Part shown: positions 1 to 6,582 of the stretch, in pieces
How the letters are laid out: every line of letters starts with the position of its first letter
Position numbering within the stretch: position 1 is the first letter of the stretch
Source: JAAYCB01 sp012744395
Lineage (GTDB): Bacteria > Planctomycetota > Planctomycetia > Pirellulales > Thermoguttaceae
DNA length: 7,287 bases
Assembly (NCBI GenBank): GCA_028703175.1
Contig: JAQVNJ010000188.1
Coordinates: 1-7,287, forward strand
Reading direction: 5' to 3'
Translations under genes and position numbers: made by a program
Notes under the pieces: model-generated
Seen by the model: the letters and a program-made list of their open reading frames with translations, nothing else
Databases searched by the model: none
Told to the model about the DNA's origin: nothing

Positions 1-2
1 CG

Positions 3-1160
3 ACCTACCCGCGTCTGAACGTCTCCGCCCTGGGCGACGCCATCGCCGCCATCTCGCCGACGGTCTACAACGCCGGCGCACGGGCCAACAACGGCATCGC
101 CGACACGTTCATCCTCTCGCGATCCGGAAGCAATCTCGTCCTGGAAAGAGCCGAAAACGACGTCGTCTGGTCGACCGTCAACATCCCGATCGCCGGCCTC
201 TCCGAGCTCCAGCTCGCCGGTTCCAACGACGCGGATTCGTTCATCGTTTACAACCTCGGCGATTTTGCCGGCGTCATTAGCATCCAAGGCGTCGAAATCG
301 CCTCCGTGACCGACAGCGTGCAAATCTACGACACCCCTGGCGACGACGTCTGGGACGCCCGGGAGGGCTACGGCTCCTTCCAGATGGAGGATGCGTATCG
401 CGTCACCGTCTCCAACGTCTACGCCATGCACGGCTACGCCAACGCGGGCGGATACGATCGGGCCTACTTGTCCGGGAACGCCGGCGCCAACAAGCTGAAG
501 ACCTACGATGCCGGCGCCAACATCGCGCGAATCTACCTGAACGGCGTTTACAGCCGCGCGAAGTTCTTCGATTCGGTCAACATCTACGGAAACGGCGGCA
601 ACGATGAGGCCATCGTCTACGACACGCCGGGCAGCGACCTGTTCAAGGCGACCAAGGACGACGGGCAGCACGTCGCCAACGACGGCGCGATCGAGTACAA
701 CTACTTCAGCTTCGAGACGGTGACGGCCCATGCCGGCGCGGGAAACAGGGATACGGCCCGGTTCAGCGACTCGGCGCTCAGAGAGGAAGTCCGCGCGCGG
801 CCCGGCAAGGTCGAAGTCCGGGATATCGACACCGACACCGTGTACCTGACGATGAGGAACTTCGATCACGTCTACGCCGAGGCCCTCACCGACGACGGCA
901 AGACGGACATCATGAAGATGCACGACAACGGCGTGGCGACGATCGATCTGCTCTTCGCCGAGATGGCCAACGGGCAAGTCCACGCGGAATACTACTACAA
1001 CCCCGCCGATTACTACTCTCCGCAGGCCAGCGAGATGATCTACGAGTCTCTCGGCTTCGAGATCACCAAGGGCTACTCGGCCTACGGTCCCGACAAGAAG
1101 GATACCGACGGCGTCAACCCGGCCCTCTTGGCCTGGGATGGGCTGTGGGACGAGATCTGA
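3..1160 (+). CDS. C-terminal part of a large repeat-containing surface or secreted protein (5' end outside window)
   Basis: The frame is open from the left edge to a TGA at 1158-1160, giving 385 visible residues; the GTG at 306 is only an internal codon. Fragment residues about 34-101 look like a beta-rich module (DTFIL..SGSNLVLE, then LQLAGSNDADSFIVY). Residues about 104-303 form four repeats of about 49 residues, each with a V-Y-A-like strand, a glycine-rich turn, an anchor Asp followed by one residue and then Ala or similar, and in the best copies Y-D-T-P-G. The end (DKKDTDGVNP) is Asp-rich and only faintly EF-hand-like; there is no clear dockerin, sorting signal or membrane anchor. Composition is rich in Asp, Asn, Gly, Ala and Tyr. 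Such repeat proteins are familiar in planctomycetes as very large predicted exported proteins of unknown function, perhaps calcium-binding or adhesive. The next gene converges on it. That it is coding is nearly certain; its function is not known. Confidence 0.85.
   Translation, partial: TYPRLNVSALGDAIAAISPTVYNAGARANNGIADTFILSRSGSNLVLERAENDVVWSTVNIPIAGLSELQLAGSNDADSFIVYNLGDFAGVISIQGVEIASVTDSVQIYDTPGDDVWDAREGYGSFQMEDAYRVTVSNVYAMHGYANAGGYDRAYLSGNAGANKLKTYDAGANIARIYLNGVYSRAKFFDSVNIYGNGGNDEAIVYDTPGSDLFKATKDDGQHVANDGAIEYNYFSFETVTAHAGAGNRDTARFSDSALREEVRARPGKVEVRDIDTDTVYLTMRNFDHVYAEALTDDGKTDIMKMHDNGVATIDLLFAEMANGQVHAEYYYNPADYYSPQASEMIYESLGFEITKGYSAYGPDKKDTDGVNPALLAWDGLWDEI
312..908 (+). repeat. Tandem protein-level repeats of about 49 residues
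   Basis: Anchor aspartates fall at codons starting 312, 456, 603, 750 and 906, so the spacings are 48, 49, 49 and 52 residues. Each anchor is preceded by a Gly/Ala-rich turn (NAGGYD, GNGGND, AGAGNRD, DDGKTD). A V-Y-A or V-x-x-Y strand lies about 10 residues earlier. Y-D-T-P-G follows two of the anchors (codons from 327 and 618). The repeats are clear as protein but diverged as DNA, so they are old duplications under selection and not a recent tandem expansion. The pattern suggests a beta-solenoid-like or stacked-strand fold, which is an inference. Confidence 0.75.
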
Positions 1161-1253
1161 GCTTGTAGGGTGGTCCAGAGCGGCCCATCCCTTGGCGGAG
1201 CGCATCGCCGCCACGCGCACCACCGGCGGAAACGTCGGCATGACCGAAAGGTG

Positions 1254-1280
1254 AGCGCCGGCCCACCATGCGCCGGCGCT
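1254..1280. repeat. Short hairpin with 9-bp stem and 9-nt loop
   Basis: AGCGCCGGC (1254-1262) and GCCGGCGCT (1272-1280) are exact reverse complements around the loop CCACCATGC. The stem is almost all G and C, so it would be stable in RNA. It lies about 95 bp after the stop codon of the + strand gene. No T-run follows, so it is not a classical intrinsic terminator. Confidence 0.5.
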
Positions 1281-1393
1281 GGACGTTTACCCACGCGAGC
1301 GGTTGGGCGACGCTCGCCGATTGGCCGCGCAAAAAGGTTCCCGGTTCCCAAGCTCCTGCTCGGGGACCCCCGGTGGGGCGCGCTAAATCGACC

Positions 1394-1546
1394 TGCGTGA
1401 TTCGTGGAAAAAGCGGCTGTTGTTCAGATAGCCGCGTGGGCTTGCCCCGCGCTTCGTTACGTACAGGTTGTGCCGCAGCGCAGGCGCGCCGCGGGGCAAG
1501 CCCACGCGGCTATCACGCTCTCGTGAATTCCTCCCGGAATCACGCA
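1394..1546. repeat. Outer 10-bp inverted pair around the 88-bp hairpin element
   Basis: TGCGTGATTC (1394-1403) and GAATCACGCA (1537-1546) are exact reverse complements. They sit almost symmetrically around the inner element: 23 bp separate the left copy from the left arm and 22 bp separate the right copy from the right arm. The intervening flanks are not well paired. The near symmetry suggests that the whole 153-bp block is one larger imperfect palindrome that has partly decayed. Confidence 0.45.
1427..1514. repeat. REPIN-like element: perfect 25-bp inverted arms around a 38-nt spacer
   Basis: The left arm (1427-1451, starting GATAGCCGCGTGGGC) is the exact reverse complement of the right arm (1490-1514, ending GCCCACGCGGCTATC). 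The spacer is 1452-1489. Each arm is itself close to a palindrome: CGCG, a bulged T, GGG, the loop CTTG, CCC, CGCG. The DNA could therefore form one long 25-bp hairpin or two small ones. Two inverted REP-like units, each with a short unpaired head (here ATAG) on the outside, match the layout of REPINs (paired REP sequences), which RAYT-type Y1 transposases spread elsewhere. No RAYT gene is in this window. The position between convergent genes is typical for such elements. A role in stopping transcription or protecting mRNA 3' ends is possible but not shown. Confidence 0.6.
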
Positions 1547-1558
1547 AGCTCATTTAGC

Positions 1559-1605
1559 CGATCGGCCGCGTCAGCCGGTCGGGCTTCGGAACAGGCGATC
1601 GGCCG
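1559..1605. repeat. 10-bp direct repeat CGATCGGCCG, two copies
   Basis: CGATCGGCCG occurs at 1559-1568 and 1596-1605, 37 bp apart. The first copy overlaps the perfect palindrome GCCGATCGGC (1557-1566). In a GC-rich region such short matches can arise by chance, so this is a weak feature. It could equally be leftover sequence of the palindromic block to its left or a small protein-binding site. Confidence 0.25.
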
Positions 1606-1639
1606 TTAGACCGCTTTGTGTTGGTTCGCATGCACCACC

Positions 1640-4600
1640 CTACCGGGCGTGGATGATCTGGCCGCCGGCCAGAACGCAATCGACAAGCCGGTCGACCCGA
1701 GCGCGGCGGATGGCGCCGCGGTCGATCTCGTCGAAAACCTGGGAGCGCGTGCGATCGCGGACCTCTTCGGGCGAGAGGGGCTCGTCGTCCGGAAGGTATC
1801 CGGCGCCGGCCAGGTAGTCGGCCAATGCGTCGCGCTTATCCGAGCGGAAACCGCGGACTTCTCCACGATCCAGGGCCTCGATCAGCCGGCGGGCGTCGCC
1901 CCGCAGATTCCGAGCCAACTCATCGAGGCGGTCAAGGAAGGTGTCGCTGACCGCGCCGGACGCGGCCAGAGCCGCGCGATCGACCGGCTCGCCCCTGCCA
2001 ACCCGCCAGGCCTTCGCGGCCGTTTCCACCGCCCGCACGGCGGCTTCGGCCTGGCGGTAGACGGGCGAGCCGCGGCGGACGGCCTCAAGCCGCCCGTAAT
2101 TGGCCAGCGTCTGCAACTGGCCCCAGCGGTCGACGCCGGCTTCGAGCAGGCGGTAAAGCAGATCGACGTCTTCGATCAGGTACCAGACGTGCAGATTGCC
2201 CGTCTCGTCGAGCGGGTCGATCGGCGGGGCTTTCAGCAGCCGGCCGTACTCCTGCCAATCGAGCCCGGCGGGCGGGGGAACCGGCGCCGGTTCGGGGCCG
2301 TGGATATCGAACCGGGGCGCGCGTTCCGCCTCGCTCAGGCGGCGGACCTCGGCCAGGTCGATGAGCTTGTTCGGCACCTGGTCACACCGCTCGAGCAGAT
2401 GCCGCCACTTGCCCACCTCGTCGTGCTGGGCGGTGAAGTAAAACACCTGGCGGCCATCGCGGCAGATTTCGATCAACGCGTCGATGATCTCGCGGGCGCG
2501 GCGCTCGTCGCTGTTGCCAAGCGTCTCGTCGAGCACGAGCGGCACCTTGACGCGCTGCTCCTGCATTTCCACGAAGGCGACGCGAACCGCCAGGAGAAGC
2601 TGCAACCGGGTGCCGCTGGACAGCTCGTCGAGCGCCAGCCCTTCGCGCCGCGTCGTGTCGAAGGCGCGGAATTCGGGCGGATCGCCCTGGTGGACATGCA
2701 GTTCGTAGCGCCCGTGGGTGATCCGAGCGAACAGGTCCCGGGCTCTGCGCAAGATGCCGGGCAGGTCCTGCTGCTGGTGCTCCATCACGTAGTCGGCGAG
2801 GACGGAACCGACCAGCGCGTCGTGATCCAGGCCGCGCTGGGCGCGGAGCGCGTCGGCGGCCTCCTCCACCTCGGCCAGCCGGGCTTCGATGTCGGTGCTG
2901 CGGCGCGCCGAGTCGATCGCCTCCTCGATCGCGCCGATGTCCTGGTTGATCCGCTCGAGCCGCGCGGCCGCGGCGCTCGACTGCTCACGCCGGGCCGCGA
3001 GCTGCTCCGGTCCGAGCGCGACAAGGTCGGGGCGCGTCGCCAAGGCCGATTCGAGCAGCTCCTTGTTGTGTTCGGCCATGCGGAGTTCGACGGCCACCGC
3101 GTCGTAGGCGTCGCGCTGCCGGGCCCACTCGCGCAACAGCGGCTCCTCGTCGCGCGCAAGGCCAGCGCGGCGGAACAATTCACTTTGTTCCGCCTTGAGG
3201 TCCTCGATTTCGCGGCCGATCAGGTCCAGGTTGGCGGCGGCGTCGATCGCCGCGGCAGCGGCGGCGGCATACTTCACTCCCCGGGCGTCGAGCTGTTCGA
3301 CCAGCGCGTGGGCCTGGTCGGGATCGCCGGCCTCGCGGAGCCCGTAAGGCGCCAGGGCTTCGTTGATCTCCGCCAGGAGCTGGTCGGATTGCCGCCGCGC
3401 CGCGTCGACCGCGCGGAGGGCTTCGTCGCGACGCCGCTGGGCGTCCTGGTAACGCTGGATGTTGCCGGCCGTAAGCACGAGCGAGGCCTCGTCGGCGTCG
3501 GCGTCGAGCCCGATCCGCTCGATCCAGCGCGACCGCTCTTCCTCGAAGGCGTCGTCGGCGTCGAGCAGTTGTTCGAGCCGGTCGGCCAGCCCCGCCCAAC
3601 GGTTGGCCTTTTCTCGCTGGAGCGTCGCCTCGTCGAAGCTTTTTTGGAGATCGCGGGCACGGGCGCGGACGGCCGCCGGCGCCCACTCGTCGGGCGGCGG
3701 AAGCGGGAAGCTTTCGTAGTCGTGCTCGATCTCCGCCCGGCGGTCGAGCACTTCCGGCGAGTGCGGCCGGAATGCCCAGGCGATCATCGCCGCGGCGGCC
3801 ACCAGGAGGAGCAGCCAGGAGGGGTGCGCGACGATCGTCATTGCCAACCCGAGCACGATCAGGGCGACGCCGGCGATTGTGAAGTGGAGCGAGTAGCGGC
3901 TGTCGCTGCCGGTGCCCACCTGGCTGACGCCGAGCCAGCGATTCAGCAGGATGACCGCTTCGTGGAGCAGGTCGGGATCGCCGGCCGGCTGGCCGGCGGG
4001 CGCTTCGAGCCAAGCGCGGAGGCTTTCGGCGGCCTGGCGATCCGCGCGGTGTCTCTCCATCCGCCGGGCGAAGGCGAAGTATTCCTGGACGGTGGCCGGC
4101 TCGAGCCGGGCGGCACGCTCGGCGTCGACCGCCGGCCCGAGGTTCGCCCGAGCCTGGTCCAAGTCGGCCTCCGCCTGGCCGACGGCTTCGAGTCTGTGCT
4201 GGATCTCGCCCGACAGGCTCATCAGCCGGCGGCACTTGAGGTTCAGGGCGGTGATCAGCCCGTCGGGCAGGCCCTGACCGGGCAGCCCGGCCTGGTCCAG
4301 GTCCGCGGCGGCCTTCTCGCGCCGGGTTTCCTCCTTGCGGCGGCGGACGGCGGCCGCCTCGATCGCCTTGTTCACCTGGTCGAGCCGCCGCACGTCGTGG
4401 GCGGTGACTCGGGCGACTCCGGCGGGGAAGATTCGCAGCCGATTGCGGATTTCAGCCACACTTTCGGCGGCGGCGTGCAGTTGGGCGGCCTTTTCGAGCA
4501 AGGCAAGCTCGGCCTGGGCCTCTTCCGCCTGGGCCTTTTCCCGCCGCAGCCGGTTGAGTTGCGTTTGCCGCTCGAGCAGCTCATCCTGCCGGCGAAGGGC

Positions 4601-5122
4601 GGCCTGGTGCCGCCGCTCGGCCTGCTGGAGGGCCGCGGTCAGCTTGCCGCGGCGCGTGGGCTGGCGGCGGAAGTCGAGCTGCCGGCGGGCGGCGCCGACG
4701 TCGTAGCCGCCCGAGAGTTCCTTGACGATCTGGCTGGCCAGATCGCGGTCGTGCTCCGTGCGGATCAGGTCCTGGAGGGCCAGCACGTGGCGATCGCCGA
4801 TCTCCGGCGGCGCGAGCCGGGGATAGTCGATCGAGGCGCCATCGGCCCGGCGCGTGGCCCGCATCCTCCCGAGGTCGTAGTCCAACTCCAACCCCGCGCC
4901 GTCCAGCTCGAAGGAGGCCCGCAGCGAGACGTCGCCGCCGCCGGGATCGGTCGGGCGGAGGAGCCGGTGGATCGCGCGGCAGAGCGTGGTCTTGCCCGAC
5001 GCATTCGGCCCGTAGATCACGTTGATCCCCGCGCAGAGGTCGGGCAGCGCCAGCTCGCCGCGCTGGAAGCCGGGCATGCGGCGTATCTCGATCGATCGGA
5101 ACGATGCACTGGCCTGGTTCAT
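1640..5122 (-). CDS. Rad50/SbcC-type AAA ATPase, YhaN-like, with central membrane segments and a long C-terminal tail
   Basis: The 1160-residue product is the probable ATPase partner of the metallophosphoesterase encoded just upstream, driving ATP-dependent opening and closing of a DNA end-processing complex. Visible motifs are Walker A GPNASGKTT (38-46), a Q-loop candidate Q117, the ABC signature region LDELSSGTR (831-839), Walker B VPLVLDE (860-866) followed by a D-loop (GNSDE), and the switch His H900 in QHDEV. Heptad-like Glu/Arg/Ala/Leu-rich coiled coils cover about 160-400 and 480-780. Two hydrophobic segments (about 414-432 and 436-451) sit between them, and there is no CxxC zinc hook. 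After the ATPase core comes a tail (about 905-1160) containing an HhH-like stretch, LLEAGVDRWGQLQ (992-1004). The ATG start overlaps the upstream stop and has a GGAG ribosome binding site. The TAG stop lies inside a repeat. The family is YhaN-like; the nearest known relative is B. subtilis YhaN, but this protein is longer. Confidence 0.92.
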   Translation of the reverse strand: MNQASASFRSIEIRRMPGFQRGELALPDLCAGINVIYGPNASGKTTLCRAIHRLLRPTDPGGGDVSLRASFELDGAGLELDYDLGRMRATRRADGASIDYPRLAPPEIGDRHVLALQDLIRTEHDRDLASQIVKELSGGYDVGAARRQLDFRRQPTRRGKLTAALQQAERRHQAALRRQDELLERQTQLNRLRREKAQAEEAQAELALLEKAAQLHAAAESVAEIRNRLRIFPAGVARVTAHDVRRLDQVNKAIEAAAVRRRKEETRREKAAADLDQAGLPGQGLPDGLITALNLKCRRLMSLSGEIQHRLEAVGQAEADLDQARANLGPAVDAERAARLEPATVQEYFAFARRMERHRADRQAAESLRAWLEAPAGQPAGDPDLLHEAVILLNRWLGVSQVGTGSDSRYSLHFTIAGVALIVLGLAMTIVAHPSWLLLLVAAAAMIAWAFRPHSPEVLDRRAEIEHDYESFPLPPPDEWAPAAVRARARDLQKSFDEATLQREKANRWAGLADRLEQLLDADDAFEEERSRWIERIGLDADADEASLVLTAGNIQRYQDAQRRRDEALRAVDAARRQSDQLLAEINEALAPYGLREAGDPDQAHALVEQLDARGVKYAAAAAAAIDAAANLDLIGREIEDLKAEQSELFRRAGLARDEEPLLREWARQRDAYDAVAVELRMAEHNKELLESALATRPDLVALGPEQLAARREQSSAAAARLERINQDIGAIEEAIDSARRSTDIEARLAEVEEAADALRAQRGLDHDALVGSVLADYVMEHQQQDLPGILRRARDLFARITHGRYELHVHQGDPPEFRAFDTTRREGLALDELSSGTRLQLLLAVRVAFVEMQEQRVKVPLVLDETLGNSDERRAREIIDALIEICRDGRQVFYFTAQHDEVGKWRHLLERCDQVPNKLIDLAEVRRLSEAERAPRFDIHGPEPAPVPPPAGLDWQEYGRLLKAPPIDPLDETGNLHVWYLIEDVDLLYRLLEAGVDRWGQLQTLANYGRLEAVRRGSPVYRQAEAAVRAVETAAKAWRVGRGEPVDRAALAASGAVSDTFLDRLDELARNLRGDARRLIEALDRGEVRGFRSDKRDALADYLAGAGYLPDDEPLSPEEVRDRTRSQVFDEIDRGAIRRARVDRLVDCVLAGGQIIHAR

Positions 5123-6408
5123 GCGCGCTCCGGTGTCAAAAGCGCGTCGAGCAGCAGCCGCGCCTGGCGAATCAGCGTCCGCCGCGCGTCTTCCGCATCC
5201 GGCGGCGGGTCGCCGCGCAGGGCGGCGAAGGCGGGCGCGTTGTGGACTTCCGCCATCTGTGCTTGAGCCGCGCGCACGAGCCGCGAGGCCTCCTCGGCCG
5301 GCTCGCCGGCCTGAAGCGCCAGCAGGGTGCGAGCCAGGACGCCCGTCGGATCGTGCTTTTCCGACAGCTCCGCAAGGTCCACCACCGGGAGCGTCTCGTT
5401 GACGATCTTGTCGATCCGCACGGTTACGCCCTGGATACGGCGTTCGAACTGCTCGATCAAAGGTCGCGTGATTACGTCGAGGCTGCCCGAAAGCGGGGTC
5501 CGGCCGCAGAGAACCAGCCGCAGCGAAACCTGCTCGAGCTGCTGGTCGTGGTCGCCCGCCAGGTGGGCGATCGAGTCGCCTACGGCGGCCAACAGTCCGG
5601 CGTCGAAGCGATCGCGATCCTCCACGCCGGTCATGTCGATCTCGATCGTCTCGTAGCGGACGCGCGAGATGGCCAACTGTCGGGCGCCGATCCGGCGCGG
5701 GCCATGAATCTCGACAATCCAGGGGCCATGGGGCCCTTCCTCGCCGGGGTCCATCGCCTGGGGCGAACCGGTATAAAGCAGGGCCGGTCCGTCGCTGGGC
5801 GGTTCCCAGCAGGGCCGGTGCGCGTGGCCGAGAATCCAGACGGACACCGGCCGGTTCCGCAACTCCGCCCGGCTCACCGGAGCGTAGTCGCTGATCCGCG
5901 CGTCGAGGTCCGCATGAAGCAGGCCGAGCGCCGGCAGGCGATCGTCGGCGGCAAACGGATACTCGCCGATCGGGCTGGAGGTCACGGTGCTGGCCGGGAA
6001 CGACCAGCCGTGAATCCGCAGCAGCGGCTGCCCCCCGCGCCCGACGATTGCCTCCTCCCAGCGGCCGCCGCGGCCGAGGAGATGGAGATGCTCGCTGCCG
6101 ACGGCATCAACGATTCTCGGCAGGACGTCGAAATCGTGGTTGCCGGCAACCGCATAGGTCGGAATCCGCGCCTCGGCCAGCCGCAGCAGGCCGTCTTCGA
6201 ACGGGCCGGTGGCCTCGAAGAAGCGGTTCTCGTGATCGACCAGGTCGCCGGCCAAGACAACCAGGTCAACCTCGAGCTCGATCGCCCGCTCGACGACCGA
6301 ATACCACATCCGCGCGCAGGAGTAGCGGGCGGCTGATTCGGCGCTGCCCAGCCGGCTCGGGCGGCGGCCGAGATGCACGTCGGCGGTGGCGAGAATGCGG
6401 ACCTTCAT
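5119..6408 (-). CDS. SbcD/Mre11-type metallophosphoesterase, YhaO-like DNA nuclease
   Basis: The 429-residue product has the complete metal-binding set of the Mre11/SbcD calcineurin-like phosphoesterases: D10 and H12 (ADVHLG), D55 (AGDLVDH), N90 and H91 (AGNHDFD), H165 (GLLHADLD), and H195 and H197 (GHAHRP). The family binds two Mn2+ ions and cuts DNA strands or ends with an ATPase partner. Residues about 240-429 form the region that caps the active site and docks the ATPase; they include a VSLRLVLCGRTPLSG stretch like that of YhaO relatives. The ATG at 6408 is chosen because D10 follows at once, as expected for this fold. No good Shine-Dalgarno is seen before it. Its stop overlaps the ATPase start by 4 bp (ATGA, 5119-5122), so the two are co-transcribed and probably translationally coupled. 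There is no signal peptide, so it should be cytoplasmic. DNA as the substrate is inferred from family and partner. Confidence 0.93.
   Translation of the reverse strand: MKVRILATADVHLGRRPSRLGSAESAARYSCARMWYSVVERAIELEVDLVVLAGDLVDHENRFFEATGPFEDGLLRLAEARIPTYAVAGNHDFDVLPRIVDAVGSEHLHLLGRGGRWEEAIVGRGGQPLLRIHGWSFPASTVTSSPIGEYPFAADDRLPALGLLHADLDARISDYAPVSRAELRNRPVSVWILGHAHRPCWEPPSDGPALLYTGSPQAMDPGEEGPHGPWIVEIHGPRRIGARQLAISRVRYETIEIDMTGVEDRDRFDAGLLAAVGDSIAHLAGDHDQQLEQVSLRLVLCGRTPLSGSLDVITRPLIEQFERRIQGVTVRIDKIVNETLPVVDLAELSEKHDPTGVLARTLLALQAGEPAEEASRLVRAAQAQMAEVHNAPAFAALRGDPPPDAEDARRTLIRQARLLLDALLTPERA
5128..5131 (-). promoter_or_regulatory. Ribosome binding site of the ATPase gene
   Basis: On the minus strand GGAG lies 5 nt before the ATG at 5122, inside the last codons of the metallophosphoesterase gene. 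It supports this ATG as the true start and, with the ATGA overlap, points to coupled translation of the two subunits. Confidence 0.6.
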
Positions 6409-6465
6409 GGTCGAGGCGTTTCCATTTGAGACGAATGCGAGCGGCGCCTGGCAGGGCTCCGCATC

Positions 6466-6494
6466 ATTCTAATGGATTGCCGGGCGGACGCCAA
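6466..6494 (-). promoter_or_regulatory. Candidate sigma70-type promoter of the nuclease-ATPase operon
   Basis: On the minus strand TTGGCG (6489-6494) and TAGAAT (6466-6471) are separated by exactly 17 bp. They match the TTGACA/TATAAT consensus at 4 of 6 and 5 of 6 positions. Transcription would start near 6459, leaving a leader of about 50 nt before the ATG at 6408. The spacer between the protease stop and this ATG is 174 bp, long enough for its own promoter. The prediction comes from inspection only, and planctomycete promoters are poorly defined, so read-through from the protease gene remains possible. Confidence 0.3.
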
Positions 6495-6582
6495 ACGCGC
6501 GGCCGATTTCCCGGTCCAGCGCGAACCATCCCCGTCGAGCCCGGAACCGCCAATCCGCCGGCGATCCGGCAAGCCCCGAGCG

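Larger units (their letters stand above)
1161..1639. other. Non-coding region between convergent genes, rich in inverted repeats
   Basis: This 479-bp stretch separates the 3' ends of two convergent genes. The small open frames inside it (for example 1170-1400 and 1268-1609, + strand) have Arg/Pro/Ser-rich products with no recognisable motif, and I do not call them genes. Its content is repeats: a GTAGGGTGGT inverted pair at the two ends, a 9-bp-stem hairpin at 1254-1280, an 88-bp element with perfect 25-bp arms at 1427-1514, a 10-bp inverted pair outside that (1394-1403 and 1537-1546), and a 10-bp direct repeat (1559-1568 and 1596-1605). It could serve as a two-way transcription stop for both genes, but no T-run follows any of the stems. 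Confidence 0.7.
1165..1643. repeat. Inverted pair of GTAGGGTGGT framing the intergenic region
   Basis: GTAGGGTGGT at 1165-1174 is matched by its exact reverse complement ACCACCCTAC at 1634-1643. Similarity stops after 10 bp on both sides. The left copy starts 5 bp after the stop codon of the repeat protein. The right copy contains the stop codon (TAG on the minus strand, 1640-1642) of the ATPase gene. No target-site duplication is visible outside the pair. Short GTAGGGTGG-type segments downstream of genes look familiar from planctomycete genomes. The pair could be the ends of one mobile element or two independent copies of a small extragenic repeat, each oriented away from its own gene. Confidence 0.5.

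Noticed and set aside
1101..1160. Dockerin or EF-hand at the end of the repeat protein (DKKDTDGVNP)
   Set aside because: Only one loop-like stretch is present, without the paired loops and helices of a dockerin and without the 12-residue EF-hand pattern.
1427..1514. Classical intrinsic terminator
   Set aside because: The stem is strong, but no T-run follows on either strand, the loop is 38 nt, and the arms look like a REP-type repeat. It may still affect transcription.
1268..1609. Possible small gene in the intergenic region (113 codons, + strand)
   Set aside because: It runs through the perfect inverted repeat, its product is low-complexity Arg/Ser/Ala, and no ribosome binding site is evident.
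1640..5122. Straight assignment of the ATPase as SbcC or Rad50
   Set aside because: There is no CxxC zinc hook, there are hydrophobic segments at mid-protein, and the C-terminal tail is long. YhaN-like fits better.
1616..5266. Very long + strand open frame (1216 codons) opposite the ATPase gene
   Set aside because: It is longer than the real gene, but its product has no recognisable motif and is Arg/Gly/Val/Ala-rich. The minus-strand protein has Walker A, Walker B, signature and switch residues in order. GC-rich third positions remove stop codons from the antisense frame.
5104..6336. + strand open frame of 410 codons opposite the metallophosphoesterase
   Set aside because: Antisense shadow: the minus-strand frame carries all five phosphoesterase motifs with the correct spacing, and this one has none.
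6557..6570. Small hairpin GCCGG-CGAT-CCGGC just after the protease stop codon
   Set aside because: The stem is only 5 bp with no T-run; such matches are frequent by chance at this GC content.
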